DNA from: an uncultured Mediterraneibacter sp.
Lineage (GTDB): Bacteria; Bacillota; Clostridia; Lachnospirales; Lachnospiraceae
NCBI GenBank assembly: GCA_944384505.1
Contig: CALWTQ010000012.1
Coordinates: forward strand, 1-63,526
Length of the DNA stretch: 63,526 bases
Direction: 5' to 3'
A model generated the notes under the pieces. That model worked only from the letters and a program-made list of their open reading frames with translations. It was not told the origin of the DNA and ran no database searches. This document shows, piece after piece, positions 55,826-63,526 of this stretch (the first letter of the stretch is position 1; the number at the start of each line of letters is the position of its first letter). The translations under genes were made by a program, and so were the position numbers.

Positions 55826-56382
55826 TACAGCTATTTAGCGCACTAACATTTCCTGTGACTTACGTCCGGAAGCGGAGCGGATTGTTTGCGATACGTATTC
55901 TGTGAAAGGGGACAGCCGTGCGATGTTCCGTTCCAGAATCCGGAAAATCTAGCAGGCCGAAGAGATGTTTAAGGGCAAATCGGCGCTCCGGGCAACTCGC
56001 TGCGCTCAGACAATCCCTGCGCGCCGCTTAACAACATCTCTCCGCCCTTAAGATTTTCAGCGGATTCCTCCAAAGTCACATCTCCCGGCTGTCCCCTTCC
56101 CCAGAAAGTATGCTCAAACCATCCGCTCCGCTTCCTGCGCATTTCCAGACGGAAGTGTTATTGCCCTAAACAGGCTGAAACGCAGAACTGGCGCGGCTTG
56201 TAGGCTTTCCATTGACGAAAGTCTTCCGGCCGCGCCTGCTTCGTGCAGCAGCTATATATTCACTGACTTACGATTTGTGAAGCCCTGAGTCATCCTCCAT
56301 CCCCGCAGAATACGTTTTTGAAATAGTCTCTGTTTTCGGACGTTTTACACGGGAAGGTTAGTGAACTTTATAGCTGTATATT
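55826..56382. repeat. Family A composite fold-back repeat, copy 3
   Basis: The ends pair (ATACAGCTAT and ATAGCTGTAT). Inside is a very large imperfect hairpin: 55866-56010 is close to the reverse complement of 56012-56155 (shared GGAAGCGGAGCGGAT and AAGGGGACAGCC). Right of it is the GGCGCGGC module, inverted relative to 16276-16355, then the right half with CATCCCCGCAGAATACG, CTGTTTTCGGACGTTTT and TTAGTGAACTTTATAGCTGTA. It separates two convergent genes. No coding capacity was seen. Confidence 0.8.
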
Positions 56383-59300
56383 AATTCTCTGCCTCCAGGT
56401 TCTTGAATGCCGTGGACAGCATCAGCTTTATTCTGTTCAGCTGATTTACTTCGCTTGCGCCCGGATCGAAGTCGATTGCCACGATGTTTGACTTGGGATA
56501 GAGTCTCCTGAGTTCTTTGATTACTCCCTTTCCTACCACATGGTTCGGCAGGCAGGCGAACGGCTGTGTACACACGATGTTTCCTGCGCCGCTGTGGATC
56601 AGTTCCAGCATCTCTCCGGTGAGGAACCATCCCTCTCCGGTCTGGTTTCCGATGGATACGATATCGGACGCCATCTTTGCCAGATCTTCGATGTGTGCCG
56701 GAGGTGTAAAGTGTTTACTCTCGGCAAATGCCTTTGTGGCGGGAGCGCGCAGCCATTCCACGGCTTTGATGCCCAGGTTTCCGATGAGCGCCTTGGATTT
56801 CTTGAATCCGAGGTGGGATACCTTGAAGTTCTGGTTGTAGAAGCAGTACTGCATAAAGTCGATCAGATCCGGAACCACTGCCTCAGCGCCCTCTGCCTCA
56901 AGAAGGTCTACCAGGTGATTGTTCGCCGCCGGGAGGAACTTGACGAGGATCTCACCGACCACGCCGACACGGGGTTTCTTGATATCAAGGATCTCGATAT
57001 TGTCAAAGTCATTGATGATATCCCGGCACAGTTTCTTAAATTTCCTTCGGGACGGATATCCCTCGGAGACGAATTTCTGACACACGCTGACCCATTTGCG
57101 GTGGATGGCGTTTGTCGTGCCCGGAACTGCCTCGTAGGGACGCATCCGGTAAACGCATTTCATAAAGATATCTCCGAATACCGCAGCATAGGCAATGCGG
57201 ATGGCCAGAGGAGCAGTGATCTTGAATCCTGGGTTCGCCTCCAGTCCGCTTAAGTTGATGGAGATGACAGGGATATGTTCATATCCGGCTTTCTTCAGCG
57301 CCCGGCGGATGAATCCGATATAGTTGGACGCGCGGCATCCGCCTCCGGTCTGGCTGATGATGACTGCCAGATGATCCGTGTCGTACTGTCCGGACAAAAT
57401 GGCGTCCATGATCTGTCCGACTACAATAAGAGACGGGTAGCATGCGTCGTTGTTTACATATTTTAATCCCATGTCCACTGCCTGGCGGTTGTCGTTTGGA
57501 AGCACTTCGATTTTGTATCCGGCAGCCTTGAACGCAGGCTCCAGAAGCTCGAAATGGATCGGCGACATCTGCGGGCAGAGGATGGTGTAGGTCTTGCGCA
57601 TCTCTTTGGTAAACGGCACTTTCTCAATGGAAGAGGGCCGGATGGTGCGCTCTGTCTTTCTGTTCTCCCGGACACGGATCGCGGCGAGGAGTGAGCGCAC
57701 GCGGATGCGGGCGGCTCCCAGGTTGTTGACCTCATCGATCTTCAGCGTGGTGTAGATCTTATCAGAGTCAGTCAGAATTTCCGCCACCTGGTCTGTTGTT
57801 ACCGCGTCCAGACCGCAGCCGAAGGAGTTGAGCTGGATTAAGTCCAGGTTCTCCGTTGTCTTTACATAGTTTGCCGCTGCGTACAGACGGGAGTGGTACA
57901 TCCACTGGTCCATGACGTTCAGAGGACGCTCCACTGGATTGAGGTGGGAGACAGAGTCCTCAGTCAGTACGGCAATATTGTAGGAGTTGATCATCTCTGG
58001 CAGTCCGTGGTGAACCTCCGGGTCAATGTGATACGGACGTCCGGCCAGGACGATTCCGCGGTTTCCTGTCTCGTTCAAGAATTTGATGGTCTCCTCGCCC
58101 TTGCGGCGCATATCCTCACGGCACGCGGCAAGCTCATTCCATGCGTCGTGCACGGCTGCTTTGATCTCGCTCTCAGAGAGAGAGAACTTCCCGCCCAGTT
58201 CCTCGATCAGGCGGTAAGAGATCGTATCCTCACTCTGGAAGGAGAGGAAAGGATGGATAAAGTCCACCTCACCGTTGACGATCGGGTCCATATTGTTCTT
58301 GATGTTTTCCGGATAGGAGGTGACAATCGGGCAGTTATAGTGGTTGTTCGCGTCTTCAAATTCGTTCCGCTCATAAGGAATGGAAGGATAGAAAATGTGC
58401 TTTATGCCTTTATTGATCAGCCACTGCACATGCCCGTGTGCCAGCTTTGCCGGATAACACTCGGACTCGCTGGGGATGGATTCAATGCCCAGCTCGTAGA
58501 TCTTCCTTGTGGAAGCCGGAGAGAGCACAACCTTAAAGCCCAGCTTTGTGAAAAATGTAAACCAGAACGGATAGTTCTCGTACATATTCAGCACGCGGGG
58601 GATACCGATCTCGCCGCGCTTCGCCTCCGCATCGGAGAGCGGTTCATAGTCAAAGTAGCGGTGGAACTTGTAGTCGAAAAGATTCGGAAGATTGTTCTTT
58701 GACTTTTCCTTTCCAAGTCCCTTTTCACAGCGGTTTCCGGTGATGAACTTACGTCCTCCGCTGAAATGATTGATAGTAAGACGGCATGTATTCGTACATC
58801 CCCGGCATTTTGTCATAGTTGTAGAGTACTCTAGGGCGTTGATGTCGTCAATGGAGAGCATGGTTGTGCCCTCGCAGTCTGTGTAGCGCTCTCTCGCGAT
58901 TAGGGCAGCGCCGAACGCGCCCATAATACCAGCGATATCCGGGCGGACCGCCTCGCAGTCCGCAATCTTCTCAAAGCTTCTTAAGACCGCGTTGTTGTAG
59001 AATGTACCGCCCTGCACTACGATATGGCTGCCCAGCTCTGATGCGCTGGACACCTTGATAACCTTGAACAGAGCGTTCTTGATGACAGAGTACGCAAGTC
59101 CGGCGGAGATATCTGCTACGGAGGCGCCCTCTTTCTGAGCCTGCTTTACCTTTGAGTTCATAAATACAGTACAGCGGGTTCCAAGGTCAATTGGGTTCTG
59201 GGCGTAGAGCGCCTCGTGAGCAAAATCTTCAACAGTATAGTTCAGTGATTTTGCGAATGTCTCAATGAAAGAACCGCAGCCCGAGGAACATGCCTCATTG

Positions 59301-60628
59301 AGCTGAACGCTGTCTACGGTCTGGTTTTTGATTTTAATGCATTTCATGTCCTGACCGCCGATGTCCAGAATGCAGTCTACGTCAGGTTCGAAAAACGCAG
59401 CCGCATAGTAGTGTGCGATTGTCTCAACTTCTCCCTCATCCAGCATAAGGGCAGCTTTGATGAGAGCCTCGCCGTAGCCGGTAGAGCAGGAATGCACGAT
59501 CTCAACGCCTTCCGGAAGCTTCGAATAAATATCTTTGATCGCGGTGATCGTTGTTCCAAGCGGATCTCCGTCATTGTTATGATAGAACGAATAAAGGAGA
59601 GTACCGTCCTCACCTACGAGAGCTGCCTTAGTAGTCGTAGATCCTGCGTCGATTCCGAGGAAAGCCTTGCCGCGGTAAGTTGCGAGATCTTTGACCGGCA
59701 CCTGGTGCTTTGCGTGGCGGGCAGTGAACTCTTCAAATTCTGCCGTAGTAGCAAAAAGCGGCTCAAGACGTTCTACTTCGATCTCCATCTGAACGCGTTT
59801 TTCAAGACGGTTCTGGAGTTCGCGCAGCGCGACCGGAGTGTCTTTTTTAGAGTTCAGCGCGGAACCGATTGCCGCGAACAGATGGGAATGGTTCGGCGCG
59901 ATAATGTGTTCGTCGTCCAGTTTGAGTGTGCGGATAAACGCAGCCCGCAGCTCAGAGAGGAAGTGAAGTGGTCCGCCCAGGAATGCCACATGTCCGCGAA
60001 TCGGCTTTCCACAGGCGAGTCCGCTGATTGTCTGGTTGACTACAGCCTGGAAAATGGACGCGGCAAGATCCTCTTTAGAAGCTCCGTCATTGATCAGGGG
60101 CTGGATGTCGGATTTCGCAAATACACCGCAGCGCGCCGCGATGGAGTAGAGCGCTTTATAATTCTTCGCATATTCATTCAGACCGGATGCGTCTGTCTGC
60201 AGAAGAGAAGCCATCTGATCAATAAAAGAACCTGTACCGCCCGCACAGACTCCATTCATGCGCTGTTCTACATTTCCGCCTTCAAAATAAATGATTTTCG
60301 CGTCCTCGCCGCCCAGCTCTATGGCAACATCTGTCTGCGGGGCGTAGTCCTGGAGCGCTGTGGATACAGCGATCACTTCCTGGACGAAAGGTACACCCAA
60401 GTGCTTGGCCAGAGTCAAGCCGCCGCTTCCGGTGATGACAGGGGAGACCTGAATCGGTCCCAGCTTATATAAGGCGCGTCCGAGCAGGTCGGAGAGCGTC
60501 TCCTGGATATTGGCAAAATGCCGTTCGTAATCAGAGAAGAGTACTTCATTGTCCTCGTCAAGAACTGCGATTTTGACTGTAGTGGAACCAATGTCGATTC
60601 CCAGAGTATGTAATTCTTTCAGATTCAT
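56381..60628 (-). CDS. Giant 2-hydroxyacyl-CoA dehydratase activase-related protein (paralogue 2)
   Basis: The 1,415-residue protein has the same layout as the gene at 51010: two activase ATPase domains ([10 protein letters not shown] near residue 10 and [10 protein letters not shown] near 324), cysteines in CAGGTGSF (~130) and CSSGCGSF (~447), CRGCTNTC plus NRCEKG, a DUF2229-type part with [15 protein letters not shown], and an HgdB-like end with a [12 protein letters not shown] block. GGAG lies about nine bases before the ATG. The two genes face each other with a family A repeat between them. Their sequences are clearly diverged, so the duplication is old. Substrate unknown. Confidence 0.87.
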   Translation of the reverse strand: MNLKELHTLGIDIGSTTVKIAVLDEDNEVLFSDYERHFANIQETLSDLLGRALYKLGPIQVSPVITGSGGLTLAKHLGVPFVQEVIAVSTALQDYAPQTDVAIELGGEDAKIIYFEGGNVEQRMNGVCAGGTGSFIDQMASLLQTDASGLNEYAKNYKALYSIAARCGVFAKSDIQPLINDGASKEDLAASIFQAVVNQTISGLACGKPIRGHVAFLGGPLHFLSELRAAFIRTLKLDDEHIIAPNHSHLFAAIGSALNSKKDTPVALRELQNRLEKRVQMEIEVERLEPLFATTAEFEEFTARHAKHQVPVKDLATYRGKAFLGIDAGSTTTKAALVGEDGTLLYSFYHNNDGDPLGTTITAIKDIYSKLPEGVEIVHSCSTGYGEALIKAALMLDEGEVETIAHYYAAAFFEPDVDCILDIGGQDMKCIKIKNQTVDSVQLNEACSSGCGSFIETFAKSLNYTVEDFAHEALYAQNPIDLGTRCTVFMNSKVKQAQKEGASVADISAGLAYSVIKNALFKVIKVSSASELGSHIVVQGGTFYNNAVLRSFEKIADCEAVRPDIAGIMGAFGAALIARERYTDCEGTTMLSIDDINALEYSTTMTKCRGCTNTCRLTINHFSGGRKFITGNRCEKGLGKEKSKNNLPNLFDYKFHRYFDYEPLSDAEAKRGEIGIPRVLNMYENYPFWFTFFTKLGFKVVLSPASTRKIYELGIESIPSESECYPAKLAHGHVQWLINKGIKHIFYPSIPYERNEFEDANNHYNCPIVTSYPENIKNNMDPIVNGEVDFIHPFLSFQSEDTISYRLIEELGGKFSLSESEIKAAVHDAWNELAACREDMRRKGEETIKFLNETGNRGIVLAGRPYHIDPEVHHGLPEMINSYNIAVLTEDSVSHLNPVERPLNVMDQWMYHSRLYAAANYVKTTENLDLIQLNSFGCGLDAVTTDQVAEILTDSDKIYTTLKIDEVNNLGAARIRVRSLLAAIRVRENRKTERTIRPSSIEKVPFTKEMRKTYTILCPQMSPIHFELLEPAFKAAGYKIEVLPNDNRQAVDMGLKYVNNDACYPSLIVVGQIMDAILSGQYDTDHLAVIISQTGGGCRASNYIGFIRRALKKAGYEHIPVISINLSGLEANPGFKITAPLAIRIAYAAVFGDIFMKCVYRMRPYEAVPGTTNAIHRKWVSVCQKFVSEGYPSRRKFKKLCRDIINDFDNIEILDIKKPRVGVVGEILVKFLPAANNHLVDLLEAEGAEAVVPDLIDFMQYCFYNQNFKVSHLGFKKSKALIGNLGIKAVEWLRAPATKAFAESKHFTPPAHIEDLAKMASDIVSIGNQTGEGWFLTGEMLELIHSGAGNIVCTQPFACLPNHVVGKGVIKELRRLYPKSNIVAIDFDPGASEVNQLNRIKLMLSTAFKNLEAEN

Positions 60629-60709
60629 TAAATATTCTCCAATCTTTTTTATATGATTTATGTGAGTTACTTCTTATTAAATGCGTGTAAGCATTTTACA
60701 ACAAACTAC

Positions 60710-60738
60710 ATTATACGACATGTATTTTAAAAAGACAA
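60710..60738 (-). promoter_or_regulatory. Promoter of activase paralogue 2
   Basis: On the minus strand, TTGTCT (60738-60733), a 17-bp spacer and a perfect TATAAT (60715-60710) lie about 80 bp upstream of the ATG. Confidence 0.78.
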
Positions 60739-60833
60739 TTGGAATTATGATGCGGGTTTTCAAAATAATTCCTGGTCTTATGGATAAATTATATAAAGAT
60801 CATGTTAAACTATGAAAAAGAGGCAACTTGCGT

Positions 60834-60862
60834 TTGACAAACAGGGGGAGCTTCGCTACAAT
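60834..60862 (+). promoter_or_regulatory. Promoter of the rhomboid-like/pyk unit
   Basis: TTGACA at 60834-60839 and TACAAT at 60857-60862 are 17 bp apart. Confidence 0.8.
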
Positions 60863-60881
60863 TGTATCGGTATAGATACAA
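60862..60881. promoter_or_regulatory. Dyad overlapping the transcription start
   Basis: TTGTATC and GATACAA are perfect 7-bp arms with a 6-bp spacer, starting at the end of the -10 element. Candidate operator; the regulator is unknown. Confidence 0.55.
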
Positions 60882-60955
60882 AATGGAATTCTTTTTCTGC
60901 TTTCGTACCATTTAATACCATAAATATAAATCAACAGAGTAAGGAGTAATCATTT

Positions 60956-61819
60956 TTGAACTGGCTGGACAAATTAGAAAGAAAATTCGGGCGTTTTTCA
61001 ATTCCAAATCTGACCACTTATCTGCTGGCTGCATATGTGATCGGTTATGTTACACGATATCTGATGCCTAGCCTTTTAAGCTGGCTTACACTGGAACCGG
61101 GGCTGATTTTGAGAGGGCAGATATGGAGGATTATAAGCTGGATCTTTATTGCGCCAAGTGAGAATCTGCTGTTCTTTGTGATCATGATCATGCTGTATTA
61201 TTCTCTTGGCAGCGCGCTTGAGCGGACATGGGGAGACTTTCGGTATAATGTGTATATTTTTTCCGGGCTTCTGTTTACAGTGATCGGTGCGTTTATCCTG
61301 TATGCTGTCCTGAATGGAATGTACGGTCAGTATCTGTCAGGAGGCACGCTGACATTTTCCGGCATGGGAGGACTGTTCAGCGTTTCCTATGTTTATATGA
61401 GCATATTCCTTGCATTTGCTGTCACTTATCCGGATATGGAAGTGCTTCTCTATTTTATCATTCCGATTAAGATGAAATGGATGGGCATTGTGTACGGAGT
61501 TCTGATTCTGTACTCTATTATCACGGGAAATTTATTTACAAGGATTGCCATTGTGGCCTCTGTGCTGAACTTTATCATTTACTTTCTGGCGACCAGGAAT
61601 TTTTCCAGATATTCGCCGAAGGAGAAAGCGCGCAAGGCAAAGTTCAAACGGCAGTCCGCACCTCATATGCACTATTCAAACGGGGCAAAACACCGCTGCG
61701 CTGTGTGCGGGCGCACGGAGCTGGATGATCCCTGCCTGGAGTTCCGTTTCTGTTCGAAATGCAACGGGAATTATGAATACTGCCAGGACCATCTGTTTAC
61801 GCATGAGCATGTGAAATGA
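60956..61819 (+). CDS. Rhomboid-like membrane protein with C-terminal zinc ribbon
   Basis: The 287-residue protein has about six membrane helices with rhomboid-type features: GQIWRIISWIF (the WR motif) and ERTWGDFRYNVYIFSG. The catalytic GxSG serine and the histidine in helix 6 are not seen in the expected places, so it is probably an inactive rhomboid (pseudoprotease). The C-terminal ~60 residues hold a cytoplasmic zinc ribbon (CAVCGRTE, CSKCNGNYEYCQDH). The start is TTG, nine bases after AAGGAG. pyk follows 100 bp downstream. Confidence 0.75.
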   Translation: MNWLDKLERKFGRFSIPNLTTYLLAAYVIGYVTRYLMPSLLSWLTLEPGLILRGQIWRIISWIFIAPSENLLFFVIMIMLYYSLGSALERTWGDFRYNVYIFSGLLFTVIGAFILYAVLNGMYGQYLSGGTLTFSGMGGLFSVSYVYMSIFLAFAVTYPDMEVLLYFIIPIKMKWMGIVYGVLILYSIITGNLFTRIAIVASVLNFIIYFLATRNFSRYSPKEKARKAKFKRQSAPHMHYSNGAKHRCAVCGRTELDDPCLEFRFCSKCNGNYEYCQDHLFTHEHVK

Positions 61820-61919
61820 CGGGTTACTGTTTACAGCCCGGCTGACCACACAGGCGAAACAGAAAGCAGCGGAGGCAGTGGCAGACAGAAATATTTATAA
61901 TAAGGAGAGAATGACATTT

Positions 61920-63356
61920 ATGAAAAAGACAAAAGTAGTATGTACAATGGGACCGAACACCAATGACAGGGAACTGATGAAAAAGCTGATAGAAAATGGT
62001 ATGGATGTGGCCCGTTTTAATTTCTCACACGGGGATCACGAGGAGCAGAAAGGGAGAATGGATCTCTTAAAGGAACTCCGGGAAGAACTCCACACTAACA
62101 CAGCGATCCTTCTGGACACAAAAGGGCCGGAGATTCGTACCGGTGTGCTCAAAGACGGAAAAAAGGTCATGCTGGAGACTGGGAAGCAGTTCACTCTGAC
62201 TGTGGATGAGATTGTCGGGGATGTGAATAAGGTATCCATTTCATATGAAGGTCTTGTGCACGATATTGATCTGGGGAAAACGATTCTGATTGACGACGGA
62301 CTGATCGGACTGAAGGTTATAAGCAAGACAGACAGAGATATCGTCTGTGAGGTAGTAAACGGCGGCGAGCTGGGGGAGAAAAAGGGAGTTAATGTGCCGA
62401 ACGTAGCGGTAAGACTTCCCGCGATTACAGAGAAGGACAAGGATGATATCCGTTTCGGAGTGGAGCAGGGAATTGACTTTATCGCGGCTTCCTTTGTAAG
62501 AAACGCAGAGTGCGTTCTGGAGATCAAGGATTACTTAAGAGAACTGAACGCTCCGTTTATCCCTGTTATCGCTAAAGTGGAGAATGCGGAGGGGATTCGC
62601 AATATAGACGAGATTATCCGCGCGGCGGACGGCGTTATGGTAGCCCGCGGCGACCTGGGAGTGGAGATTCCTGCCGAGGAGGTTCCCTACCTGCAGAAAA
62701 TGATCATTCAGAAATGTAACAGCAATTTCAAGACTGTAATCACAGCGACACAGATGCTGGATTCTATGATGAGAAATCCGCGTCCGACAAGAGCTGAGGT
62801 GACAGACGTGGCAAACGCCGTATATGACGGAACCGACGCGGTGATGCTCTCCGGTGAGACTGCGCAGGGCAAGTATCCGCTGGAAGCGCTTCAGATGATG
62901 GTTCATATCATTGAGAGTACAGAGCAGCACCTGGATTACGACACAATCCTCGAGAAAGCCGGCGGACATCTTAAGAAAGGTCTTTCCAGCGCTATTGGCT
63001 ATTCTTCAGTCCTGGCGGCGGCAAATCTGAACGCAAAGTGCGTAATCACTCCGTCTGTGTCCGGAGCGACGACGAGAGTAGTCTCTAACTTAAGACCGCG
63101 CCAGCCGATCCTCGGTGTGACCCCAAATGAGAGAACTCTCAGAAGAATGTCTATCTACTGGGGAGTGGTTCCGATCAAGTCAAGAGAGTTCAGCACCACA
63201 GACGACATCTGCGACGGCGCGATAGAGCTGGCAAAAGTAAAGCAGTATGTAGAGAGCGGGGATATCGTAGTGCTTACAGCGGGAATCCCGTCCCCGAATG
63301 TGAAGCAGGAGAGAAGCGCGACGAGCAATATGATGCGGATTGCGACAGTAGACTAA
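61920..63356 (+). CDS. pyk: Pyruvate kinase
   Basis: Pyk makes ATP and pyruvate from phosphoenolpyruvate. The 478-residue protein has the N-terminal KVVCTMGPNT and NFSHGDHEE, the active-site block PVIAKVENAEGI, VMVARGDLGVEI and the TATQMLDSMM region. Length shows that it lacks the extra C-terminal PEP-utiliser domain found in Bacillus Pyk. ATG at 61920 is favoured by family N-termini; an ATG at 61911 lies three bases after AAGGAGAG, so the ribosome site spacing is unusual for both. It may share the upstream rhomboid-like promoter. Confidence 0.96.
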   Translation: MKKTKVVCTMGPNTNDRELMKKLIENGMDVARFNFSHGDHEEQKGRMDLLKELREELHTNTAILLDTKGPEIRTGVLKDGKKVMLETGKQFTLTVDEIVGDVNKVSISYEGLVHDIDLGKTILIDDGLIGLKVISKTDRDIVCEVVNGGELGEKKGVNVPNVAVRLPAITEKDKDDIRFGVEQGIDFIAASFVRNAECVLEIKDYLRELNAPFIPVIAKVENAEGIRNIDEIIRAADGVMVARGDLGVEIPAEEVPYLQKMIIQKCNSNFKTVITATQMLDSMMRNPRPTRAEVTDVANAVYDGTDAVMLSGETAQGKYPLEALQMMVHIIESTEQHLDYDTILEKAGGHLKKGLSSAIGYSSVLAAANLNAKCVITPSVSGATTRVVSNLRPRQPILGVTPNERTLRRMSIYWGVVPIKSREFSTTDDICDGAIELAKVKQYVESGDIVVLTAGIPSPNVKQERSATSNMMRIATVD

Positions 63357-63357
63357 G

Positions 63358-63526
63358 AATGATACAGCTATAAAGTTCACTAATGTCCGGATGCAAAACG
63401 TTCGAAAACAGGGGCTGTTTCTGAGACGTATTCTGCGGGGATGGAGGACGGCTCTGGATTCCGCTCCAGGGATATAAGTGAAACTAAGAGTTCCAGTGAC
63501 GGACTAAATGCAAGGACTGACGGTGG
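63358..63526. repeat. Family A fold-back repeat, left half (window end)
   Basis: It starts TACAGCTATAAAGTTCACTAA right after pyk, continues with AAAACGTTCGAAAACAG and GACGTATTCTGCGGGGATGG, and ends in the ~77 bases that match the reverse complement of the window start. The last 13 bases are the reverse complement of bases 2-14, so joining the ends would give a perfect palindrome. It marks a repeat-caused contig end or a long inverted repeat flanking 63 kb. Confidence 0.8.

Noticed and set aside
59411-60472. 353-codon open frame antisense to activase paralogue 2, and similar frames at 56540 and 57893
   Set aside because: All are shadows of the long minus-strand gene, with cysteine and arginine-rich translations typical of antisense frames.
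51010-60628. A complete 2-hydroxyglutaryl-CoA dehydratase operon
   Set aside because: No separate HgdA/HgdB subunits, CoA-transferase or dehydrogenase genes are present. Only the fused activase-type proteins are.

Overview
The window looks like a chromosomal contig from a spore-forming anaerobic Firmicute, most likely a Lachnospiraceae (Clostridium cluster XIVa) gut bacterium. The grounds are the recA-recX-rny order, SpoIIM- and SpoVB-type genes, an Rrf2-NifS-NifU-MnmA operon, LoaP-type NusG paralogues beside a capsule locus, giant dehydratase-activase proteins and AGGAGG-type ribosome binding sites. The species cannot be fixed from the sequence. No rRNA, tRNA or CRISPR array was seen. Both ends of the window lie inside the same dispersed fold-back repeat, and the first and last ~165 bases are reverse complements, so this may be a whole assembly contig broken at a repeat.

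Layout. 1-14340 is core genome: recA (with promoter and LexA box), recX, rny, a Nudix hydrolase, a SpoIIM-like protein, a convergent SpoVB-like flippase, the Rrf2/nifS/nifU/mnmA/histidinol-phosphatase operon (with promoter and a dyad operator), then gap-pgk-tpiA. 14350-20740 is a control region: a VanZ-like gene, a tyrosine recombinase, an Rpn-type nuclease, a 171-bp segment between 28-bp perfect inverted repeats that carries one strong promoter, two tandem NusG/LoaP-like genes and an aminotransferase. 20735-36959 is a visibly AT-rich surface-polysaccharide cassette: initiating sugar transferase, amino/acyl/ATP-grasp tailoring enzymes, LicD, IspD/TarI-like cytidylyltransferase, epimerase, Wzy, sialyltransferase-like enzyme, O-acetyltransferase, UDP-sugar dehydrogenase, NeuB, NeuC, NeuA and Wzx. 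36960-38699 holds IS66 and AbiEi-like debris and a VapBC pair. 38700-63356 returns to core-like sequence: two zinc-ribbon proteins, a McsA-like/ClpC-like operon with a convergent MarR regulator, gpmI, a degenerate-GGDEF/EAL protein, greA, a HAD phosphatase, two paralogous ~1,400-residue activase proteins on opposite strands, a rhomboid-like protein and pyk.

The main system is a candidate phase-variable sialylated capsule locus. The promoter between the inverted repeats points left, away from the first LoaP-like gene, as drawn here (OFF). Inversion would place it about 45 bp upstream of that gene. The nearby tyrosine recombinase is the obvious candidate invertase. The LoaP-like proteins would then let RNA polymerase read the long capsule operon, whose enzymes predict synthesis, activation, transfer and O-acetylation of sialic acid or a close relative.

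Other points of interest are three families of dispersed structured repeats, a MarR/ClpC stress operon with a perfect palindromic operator and a cysteine-cluster regulator, and the activase pair of unknown substrate.
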